Below, piece by piece: positions 53,027 through 62,000 of a stretch of DNA of 64,000 nt. Location: NCBI RefSeq assembly GCF_020880975.1, contig NZ_JAJIWP010000001.1, positions 1,054,001 to 1,118,000 of the forward strand, read 5' to 3'. How positions within the stretch are numbered: the first letter of the stretch is position 1; each line of letters opens with the position of its first letter. Source of the DNA: Mucilaginibacter sp. UR6-1. Lineage in GTDB: Bacteria; Bacteroidota; Bacteroidia; Sphingobacteriales; Sphingobacteriaceae. The notes under the pieces were generated by a model, which was not told where the DNA came from, did not search any database, and worked only from the letters and a program-made list of their open reading frames with translations. The position numbers were made by a program, and so were the translations under genes.

Positions 53027-54991
53027 TTATTCAACTTTTTTTACAGTGAACTCTGTACGCCTGTTTAATTGCCGCCCCTCGGGGCTATCCTTACCGTTGG
53101 GTAACGTATTTGGCGCTACAGGCCGCCGTTCGCCATACCCTTTTGCATAGAGCTGGCTTTCGCTTACGCCTTTTGATATGATATAATCAACACATGCCTT
53201 TGCCCTTGCTAAAGATAGGGCATCATTATATGCGTCTTTGCCTTTTGAGTCGGTATGGGCAGCAAGTTCAACCAACAGCTTAGGATTGTTGAGCATGATG
53301 GTAGCGAGTTCGTCAAGCACTAATTTAGATTCCGGCCGCAGGGTAGCTTCGTTATAATCATACCACACGTTTTGTATAACTATCGGCTTATTTATCTGGT
53401 ACGCCTGCAAACATATATCGCCATTAAACAAGGTATCATTACCGGTACGCGCAGATGGCCTGCCCGGTAAAACTTTGGTAAAATATCCGCGCTTCTCTAA
53501 CCTGATATTATACATTTTGCCTCCCCCGCCTATCAAGGTGTATATACCATTGATGTTGGTAATGGTATCGCCGGTTACTTTTTTGGTGAGCGAATCAATA
53601 AAGCTCACCTTAACACCGGCTAATGGTTTATGAGTAACACAATCTGACACTGAGCCTGAAAGAATACTTCGCCTGTCATACCCCTCAAAAATATTCAGGC
53701 AGCAGTCAGATTCACGATCAGAACTGAAATAGAACTTGTTGGAATTCTCATCATCAGGAAAATAATACAGATCATCTTTAGCTGAATTAAAGGGATAGCC
53801 CATATTACGAGATGCCGACCATTGACCTGATGAATTGCCGCTTTCAAAAAAATCAAATCCGCCCAAGCCGGTAAATCCTTTTGAACTATAGATAAGCTTT
53901 TGCTTTTTAGCGTTGTAATACGGTGCCTGCTCATCAAATTCCGTGTTTATAGTGCTCCCTAAATTGGTAGCATTCAACGGGCTTCCATCACTATTTAAAT
54001 CACTCACCCAAATATCATCGCCACCCAGGCCACCGGGCTTGTTAGATACAAAGTATAATTGTTTACCATCAGCCGATACAAAAGGTTGTTTACTATGATG
54101 ACCATCAGCATTTACATTACTGTTGAGCTTCTTCATAGCGCCTAACCCTTCGCTCCCAACCTGTATCATATAAATGTCGCAGGTAATTTTGCTGCCCTGC
54201 TTATACCAGCGTGTAAAATACAAGCGTTTGCCGGTAGGATCAAATGATGGCGTACCATATTCAACATCGTCTATATCCTGATCCTCTTTAAACACAACTA
54301 TCTCTGGCGTTACAATGCCATTGCCTGCCGCGTAAATCCGGTTAAGCCGATCCTTATCGCCCGCAATCAAACGGGATGATGTAAACCAGTAATTGCCATT
54401 ATACTTCATTACCGAGTAGGATGATCCATCAGCATTCCAGCCATCTTTTGCCTTAATAACATCAACCGCCGCAGGGTTTTTATATTGATACCTGGCAAAG
54501 CGGCAATTGGCTATCTCCTTTTGAGCAATAGCAAGATACTTATTGTCGCCCTTGTAACCGGCATTAAAGCGCTCCAGTTCGGCAATGGCTGCATCAAACT
54601 TTTGGGTAGCCCGCTGGCATACGCCATGCCAAAGCCTTGCCAGCGGATACTGCGCCTCATCAGCACTGCCTGCAATACGGGCATACCAGCCTTCGGCTTC
54701 AATATAATTTTCGTATAACCGATATGATTCTGCCAACTGATACACCAGGTAAGCCCTGCTCTTGTTAATTTTTACTTTTTTATCAACCTTTTCACCTGCC
54801 TGATATGGCACGTTTACAGCTATAGTAGTATCTAAACCCTCAGCCGCCTTACGGTAATAATGCGCGGCCTCGTAATAATCTTTATTACGGAACGCCTTGT
54901 CGCCCAATGAAATATTATTGTCTTTACTAAACTGGGCAAAGGCCGAGGCAATCAGTAGGGTTATAATTATGGTAAGGAGGATTTTTCTCAT
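53027..54991 (-). CDS. PD40-OmpA outer-membrane protein
   Basis: This 654-residue exported protein starts at the ATG at 54991 (MRKILLTIIITLLIASAFAQ signal peptide). It has an N-terminal TPR-like region (about 28-150: GDKAFRNKDYYEAAHYYRKAAEG), a WD40-like PD40 beta-propeller (about 190-430, with repeats such as GKRLYFTRWYKQG and GKQLYFVSNKPGGLGGDDIWVSD), a carboxypeptidase-regulatory-like domain (about 440-515) and an OmpA C-terminal peptidoglycan-binding domain (about 535-654: AAHTDSKGKDAYNDALSLARAKA). It starts 11 bases after the PorP/SprF-like gene and belongs with the T9SS surface protein. Anchoring of the secretion or adhesion apparatus is inferred. Confidence 0.92.
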   Translation of the reverse strand: MRKILLTIIITLLIASAFAQFSKDNNISLGDKAFRNKDYYEAAHYYRKAAEGLDTTIAVNVPYQAGEKVDKKVKINKSRAYLVYQLAESYRLYENYIEAEGWYARIAGSADEAQYPLARLWHGVCQRATQKFDAAIAELERFNAGYKGDNKYLAIAQKEIANCRFARYQYKNPAAVDVIKAKDGWNADGSSYSVMKYNGNYWFTSSRLIAGDKDRLNRIYAAGNGIVTPEIVVFKEDQDIDDVEYGTPSFDPTGKRLYFTRWYKQGSKITCDIYMIQVGSEGLGAMKKLNSNVNADGHHSKQPFVSADGKQLYFVSNKPGGLGGDDIWVSDLNSDGSPLNATNLGSTINTEFDEQAPYYNAKKQKLIYSSKGFTGLGGFDFFESGNSSGQWSASRNMGYPFNSAKDDLYYFPDDENSNKFYFSSDRESDCCLNIFEGYDRRSILSGSVSDCVTHKPLAGVKVSFIDSLTKKVTGDTITNINGIYTLIGGGGKMYNIRLEKRGYFTKVLPGRPSARTGNDTLFNGDICLQAYQINKPIVIQNVWYDYNEATLRPESKLVLDELATIMLNNPKLLVELAAHTDSKGKDAYNDALSLARAKACVDYIISKGVSESQLYAKGYGERRPVAPNTLPNGKDSPEGRQLNRRTEFTVKKVE

Positions 54992-55002
54992 AACATCTAA
55001 AA

Positions 55003-56001
55003 TTATAACCGTGGACAAATTGGTTCGGGGCCCTGAATACGTTTGCGAAAAACATAGCTAACCGACAGCTCGATACCTCCCCTGCTATTGCTGGCAGCAT
55101 TTAGTGCCGATGTATTGAAATCATAGCTTGCACCAATAATCATGCTGTTTACATGGTAGCCTATATTGGCTATCGCGGCATCATCAAACCGGTACATGGC
55201 ACCTAATATCAATCCGTTATCATTGGCCATCTTCATTTCGGTATACGCGCCAAAGGCTTTTATCTGGTTCTTGTTCTGCCTTACGTATATAGCGTGTGGT
55301 ATCACGTCAAACGCTTCGGCTACCATCAGGCGTACCCCGGCATGAAAATTATAGCGCATAGGCAGTTTGGCGTTCAATCCATCGGTAGCGAACGGATCGC
55401 GGCTGCGGGTAAGGTGCGACACACTTACGCCACCAAAAAAATTCGCGGTTGAAGAAGGGTCACCGTCATAATAAAACATACCCGCGCTTGCATCAAACAC
55501 CGTTGCACTGCTGCTTGAAAAATTTTCAAAATTGGGCATGTTAGGGTTATAACCGGTTGATGGATCGTACTGATTGCCTAACTGTAGTTTATTCATATCA
55601 AAACTACGGTTAATTATACCCGCCTGAACGCCAAAATTCAGCTTCTTGTTACCATCTTCGGATATGGCAATACCGTATCCGAATGAGCCGTAAGCGGCAA
55701 AGTAATTAAACCCCGCCGAGCCTGCCGCCTGGTTGATCACATTAAAGCCGATGCCTGCTTTTTCATTCGGTTTAAAATCAACAGAAAGAGCACCTGTTTT
55801 ATAAGCATCGCCAATGCTGGCCCACTGGTTTTTAAAGTTGGCATTTACACGCAGATCGCCATTTATAACCCCGGTAAGCGCCGGGTTTAACCATAAAGGA
55901 TAAGCATAATATTGTGAAAAATGCGGGTCAATCTGCGCTTTTGTTATTCCGGCTGTTACAAACTGCAGCAGCACGGTTATTAGTATTATAAGTCTTCTCA
56001 T
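55003..56001 (-). CDS. PorP/SprF-family type IX secretion membrane protein
   Basis: This 332-residue outer-membrane protein has a signal peptide (about 1-22) and the family hallmark AQIDPHFSQYYAYPLWLNPALTGVINGDLRV. Barrel strands and GSVSHLTRSRDP-like features follow, with the C-terminal GGIELSVSYVFRKRI. SprF is required for surface secretion of the giant adhesin SprB in Flavobacterium johnsoniae, and other type B T9SS substrates have their own SprF-like partner gene. Here the gene overlaps the stop of the giant gliding-type protein by 4 bases (ATGA), which fits such a pairing. Confidence 0.92.
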   Translation of the reverse strand: MRRLIILITVLLQFVTAGITKAQIDPHFSQYYAYPLWLNPALTGVINGDLRVNANFKNQWASIGDAYKTGALSVDFKPNEKAGIGFNVINQAAGSAGFNYFAAYGSFGYGIAISEDGNKKLNFGVQAGIINRSFDMNKLQLGNQYDPSTGYNPNMPNFENFSSSSATVFDASAGMFYYDGDPSSTANFFGGVSVSHLTRSRDPFATDGLNAKLPMRYNFHAGVRLMVAEAFDVIPHAIYVRQNKNQIKAFGAYTEMKMANDNGLILGAMYRFDDAAIANIGYHVNSMIIGASYDFNTSALNAASNSRGGIELSVSYVFRKRIQGPEPICPRL

Positions 56002-59000
56002 CGTAATAGGGTGATTGTTCCTTTTTTAAATATTTTCTGGCCATCGTTGGTTACTATATCCAGGTAGTATACATATACACCGACCGGTTGCCGGGTACCT
56101 TTATAAGTTCCGTCCCAGCCGTTTGCCTGGGTATTTGAACGGAAGATGTTTTCGCCCCACTGGGTATACACATTAAAGGTCATCGATTTAATAACCGAAC
56201 CGTACACATATAGTATATCGTTATTCCCATCGCCATTCGGGGTAAACGCGTTAGGCACAAAGATCAGGTTGTCAGGTGTACGTGCTGTGGCTTTTACCAA
56301 TACGGAGTTGCTGCTGGTTTGGCAATCAGCAGTACCTATAGCCCGTACTACTATTGAAATTGTTTCGCCGCTTTGCAGCCCTGTTACCGTGTAAGTAGTT
56401 GTATTGCCGGCATCGGTAAAGGTTTGCCCGTTATCAACACTTACCTGGTAACCGCCTGCCCCGGTAATACTTGTCCAGCTAATGGTAACACTGCTGGTGT
56501 TTGTTTCGGTTATTGATACCACCAGCGCGGCAAGTTGCTGAAATACAATCACCTGTACTGCCTTACGGGTTAACGAGGTACAGCCGCCATTATCAAACAC
56601 GGCCTCAGCATAATAAGTGGTACTTGTATTCAAAGCCGGTGTATTAAAACTTGTACCCGTAAATACCGGCGTACCACCTGTTTGACTTGTATACCAACGA
56701 ATGGTAGTACCGGTAGCCGATGTAGCTGTAAGCGTAGCACTGCTGCCCGGGCATATGCCTGCATTTTGTGATGTAATTTGCGGCGCGGCAGGTGGCGGCA
56801 CTACTGTTACTGTTACAGATGTACGGGTGGATGATGCACAACCACCGGCGTTAAGCGCCTCAACATAATAGGTGGAGCTGGCTGTAACTACAGGGCTGTA
56901 TACGGTACCTGTAAATACAGGACTGCCCCCCGTTGCACCGGTAAACCACCGGTATGATGATCCGCTTTCAGCATTGCTAACCGTTAATGTAACCGTATTG
57001 CCTGCACATGTTTGTACCGATGCACCCTGGGTTATAACCGGGGCCTGCGGCGATGGCGAAAGCGTAACTTCAGCAATTGCTACGTTATTGCTGGCACAGC
57101 CTGTACTGTTAATTGCTGATATATAGAAAGTTTTATTGGCTGTAACTACCGGTGTGGTATACGCTGTACCTGTAAATAGCAGGTTTGTACGTGCAGGCGA
57201 ATCATACCAGTTGTAAGTTAAGCCTGCCTGTGGTGAGCTGATAGTAAAAGTAGCCGTTCCTCCTGAGCAAACACTGATGTCGGCATCGGCCAATACAGGC
57301 GTGGCCGGCAGAGTGCTTACTGTTACGTTTACAGCAGTACGTGCTGATGAAGCGCAGTTGCCGGCATTTGCAGCCTCAACATAATAAGTAGTATTAGCAG
57401 ATAGTGCAGGTGTAGTATATTCTGTACCGGTAAATACAGGTGTGCCGCCTGTTAATGATGTATACCAGCGATAAACAAGATCTGCCTGCGGATTGGTAAT
57501 AACCAATGTTGCCGCCGAACCTGCGCAAACCGCGTTACCACCACCAGCAAGTGTTGCCTGCGGCTGCTGAGGTATTGGCAATACATCAATATTGGTTTGT
57601 GTACGTGTACTGCTCACACATGATGAGCTGCTTACTGCTTCAACATAGTAAACACCATCAGTAGTAACACCATTTACCGTAAAACTGGTACCGGTAAATA
57701 TCGGCGTACCGCCTGTTGCAACGGTATACCAGTTATATATATGCCCCGTAACAGGGTTAACAACCGTAATAGTAACACTACCGCCGTTACATACCTGTGT
57801 AAGCGCGGCGCTCAGCGCCGGCGCTGCCGGAGCGTCATTAATAATTACATTCACCGCCGTACGGCCACCATTGTTTATACAACCGGTTGATGTAGTGGCA
57901 GCTTCTACATAATAAATGCTATTGGCAGTTACAGCAGGTGTAGTATATGCCGTACCAGCAAATAACGCGGTGCCGCCTGTTGCAGCACTGTACCAGCGGT
58001 AAGTTACCCCGGCTTCCGGATTGGCAACCTGTAATACAGCGGTTTCACCGGGGCAAACCTGTACATTGGCATTTTGTACACCCGGCGCTGATGGCCGTTG
58101 ATTAACGGTAACATTAGCTGCGGTGCGGGTAGGGCTGGTGCAATCACCATTACTTAGCTCGGCATAGTAAACAGCGTTTGTAACCGGGGTTACAATGTAG
58201 CTTGCACCGGTAAACAATAACGTACCATTTGTTGCAGCATTATACCACCTCACCGTAGCGCCATTTGCATTGGTCACCGTAAGAGTAACGCTTTCGCCTG
58301 CACAAATCACCGTGCTGTTATCAGCAAATACCGGGTTAGCCGGAAGTGGTGTAACATTAGCGGTTACCGCTACGCGGCCCGGGTTAGCACAGTTATTGGT
58401 TTCACGCACGCTTTCAACGTAATAAGTTGCTGTGGTACTTAATTCGGGTGTAGTAAAGCTTGTTCCGGTAAACAGAGGTACACCACCTGTTGGAGTGCTG
58501 TACCAGCGATAAATTACCCCTGCGCGTTCATTGTTGACCGTAAAAGTAGCGGTACTGCCTGAACAGATGTTTAATGTACCTGCTGCCACCTGCGGCTGTT
58601 CAATCTGTTTTGATGCATAATATACATTAAGTGTGTTGAATACTGCCGCGGCAACGCTGTTTAGCCTTATTTCAACCCGATCATATACTGTGGCGGGTAC
58701 AAATTTTATGATAGCGGTTTGCCCGTTGCCCAGTAGTTGAAGGCTGATACCGCTGTTAAGGTTAACGCGATCATTGTTATACGTGGCCCCGTTAAATGAG
58801 GCTATTTGTAAGCGCTGCAATACTGCCGCTGATGTTAGCGAAGCTGGCACACTCATTTTCAATTTCACCGTATCGCCGGCCAGGCCAGCATCAGCAAATA
58901 CCAGGGTTTGTGCCACGTAAGATCCTCCTCCTGAGATCGGCAGATTTAGCTGGCTAAAATCAGTTGTATCGGTATTTACTGAATTATCGGCATCACTTAT

Positions 59001-62000
59001 AGTACAGCCAACGCAAGCCAGGCCGCCGTTTACATCATTGGTTTGCGTTGATGCCAGATCACAATTTGTTGAAAATACCGGGTTTACCGTAATGGTGACA
59101 GGAGTACGTGAAACGCTCACACAACCGGTTGCCGCTATACTTGCCTCAACATAATAAGTTGTTGTGCTGCTAAGCGCAGGCGTTGTAAATGTTGTACCTG
59201 TAAAAATCGGCGTGCCGCCTGATGCTGACGTATACCACCTGAATGTAGCACCCGCGGTAGCTGAACTTGCCGTAATACTGGCTGACTGACCCGAGGATAC
59301 CTGTCCGCCTGCAGGGGTTACCACCACTGTAGGATTATCGGGCGCAGGGTTAACCGTAACATTGGCCTGGGCGCGTGAATCGCTCACGCATTCACCGTTC
59401 ACTGCCTCAACGTAGTAAGATGTACTTGACGACAGCTCAGGTGTTGTAAATTGCGCGCCTGTAAACACCGGATTACCACCTGTGGCCGTGGTGTACCACC
59501 TGAATGTAACGCCCGGCTCGGTTGAAGTGGCGGTAAGCACTGCCGATGAGCCCGAGCAGGTTTCAGTCCCCGCCTGAGCTATTTGCGGCACCAATGGCGC
59601 AGGTGTAACGTTTGCCGTTACCTGCGTACGTGCCGAACTGCCGCATGCACCGGCTGTTGCTTCTACATAATATGAGGTTGATGCAGTTAGAGCCGGAGTA
59701 ATAAACGTTGCGCCCGTAAATACAGGAGTACCACCTGTTGGCACACTGTACCAGTTAAAGGTTACCCCGGTTACCGGTTGCGCGGCAAAAGTAGCGGTGG
59801 TGTTAGCGCATATGGTGGCATTAGGTACTGAAACAACCGGCACATCAGGCTGTAGGGTTACAGTTATGCTTACCGGTGTGCGTACAGTTTGCACACAACC
59901 GCTGGCTGTACGGCTTGCCTCGGCGTAATAAGTAACATTAGCGGTTAATGCCGGTGTATTAAATACATTCCCTGTAAATACCGGGGTACCACCTGTTGGT
60001 GTAGTATACCAGCGCACGGTAACATGATCGGGCACAGTGGCGGTTAATGTTGCCTGCGTACCTTCACAGGCTGCAACACTTGCATTGGTAATTACCGGCG
60101 CGGCTACGGCCTGGGATGCTGAATAAATATTCAATCCGTCAAATAACCCGGCAACTGCTGCGTTAAGCCTCACTTCTACCCTGTCAAAATCGGCACCGGT
60201 TCTAAAGGCTATCCTTACACGGCTTGTACCGTTAACAAGGCGCACATTAAGTAATGAACCATTGAGTGTAAAACGGTCATTATTATAAGTATTACCATTA
60301 TATGTTGCTATAGCGATCTGTGATAATACGCCAACGTCGGCAAGTGTTCCGGGGATGCCAAGCTCAACGATCAGGCTGTCGCCCGCTCGGCCGGTATTAG
60401 CAAACCGGAGCGTTTGCTGGGCGTACGCGTTTAGTAATCCCACCGGAACATTTAATCTTGAGAAAGTATTCGCGTCAGCATCAACAGCCCCTGTAGCATT
60501 GGCTACAGAACACCCGATACAGATCAAACCGTTTACATCTGTTGTTTGGCTGATGGCCGCGTCACATGGAACCGGGGTTTCATCGGTAGCGTTAACATTT
60601 ACCAAACCGGCCGCTCTTACAGCAGACCGGACCCCGGTGACCTCCACAACGGCCTCGGCATAATAAGTTGTATTATTAAAAACCGCCGGTGTATTAAATG
60701 TAGCGCCGGTATAAATGCTGGTGCCGCCTGTTGGCGTGGTGTACCAGTTAAATATAACACCAGCCGTTGTTGATGTAGCCGTAAGCGTAGCCGAACTACC
60801 AGGGTTAACTGATTGCGTTGGCGGGGTTACCGCAACATCAGGCACTACTGCCGGCACAACGGTTATTGTTACCGCGGTTCTATCAGGATTAGTGCACCCT
60901 CCTGTTGATGATTCGGCATAATAAGTGGTATTTGATGTAAGTTCAGGCGTTGTAAAACTGGTACCGGTAAACACCGGGGTACCACCCGATGCTGATGTGT
61001 ACCATTTTACAACAGTATTGTTAGCTACATTGGCTGTTAATGTAATAGTTTCGCCGCTATTGATACTTGCACTTGCCGGTACAACAACAGGTTTTGCCGG
61101 AGGATCACCAACAAGTACCTGCACAGGATAGCGCACACTGCCTGCACATCCGTTGCGTAAATTTTCAATATAATAGATAGTGTTTGCTGTAAGCTGAGGC
61201 GTAGTAAAATTAGCACCCGTATAAACAGGTGTTCCCCCGGTTGGCGTGGTGTACCAGTTAAATACGCCTGTAGCAGGAGAAGTAATGTTAAGCTGTGCTG
61301 TGCTGCCTGCGCATATTTCGGGGATGGATGCCAACACTGGCGCCGGATAGGTTTGTAATGCATAGTACACCCGTAATGATGTGAGCAAACTTGCCACGCC
61401 CGAATTAAGCCTGATGGTTGCCCTGTCATAACTGCCGGTAGCGGGTACAGATACCATGTACCGGTTGCTGCCGCCAATCGGCCGCAATTTCACTAACCCG
61501 TTATCAAGCCCGTAGCGAACAACCTGTGTGGTATTATTGTACAGGGCTATTTCAATTGATCCGGCCACATTAACATCAGCAATACTAACAGGGGTTTGTA
61601 TCTCAAAACGCAAGGTATCCCCGGCAAAACCCGGTTGCTGAAAGCGTAATTCCTGTTCAGCATACCCTCCCGATAATCCGGCCAGTACGTTTACAGTTGA
61701 GTAGGTTGTGGTATCGGCATCAGTGGCAAGCGCTCCGTTGATTATGCTGCAACCTACGCATAACCCGTTCACACTGCTCGTTTGCGCGTTGGCAAAAGTA
61801 CACGGCGAATTGTTATCAATAGCCACATTGATAGTTATACTTGTGCGCGTAGCTGCGCTGCAACCGGCAGCATTTACAGCTTCAACATAATACGATGTAC
61901 TGATAAACAATGCGGGCGTTGTGTAAGTAATGCCTGTAAATACCGGTGTTGATGCTGTGGCCGAAGTATACCAGTTATAAGTTACTCCGGTTTGGGCGTT

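Noticed and set aside
60355..61477. Open frames of up to 146 codons overlapping the giant surface-protein gene in other frames
   Set aside because: They are low-complexity shadows of the Thr/Ala-rich repeat coding sequence, with no start context or recognisable motifs.
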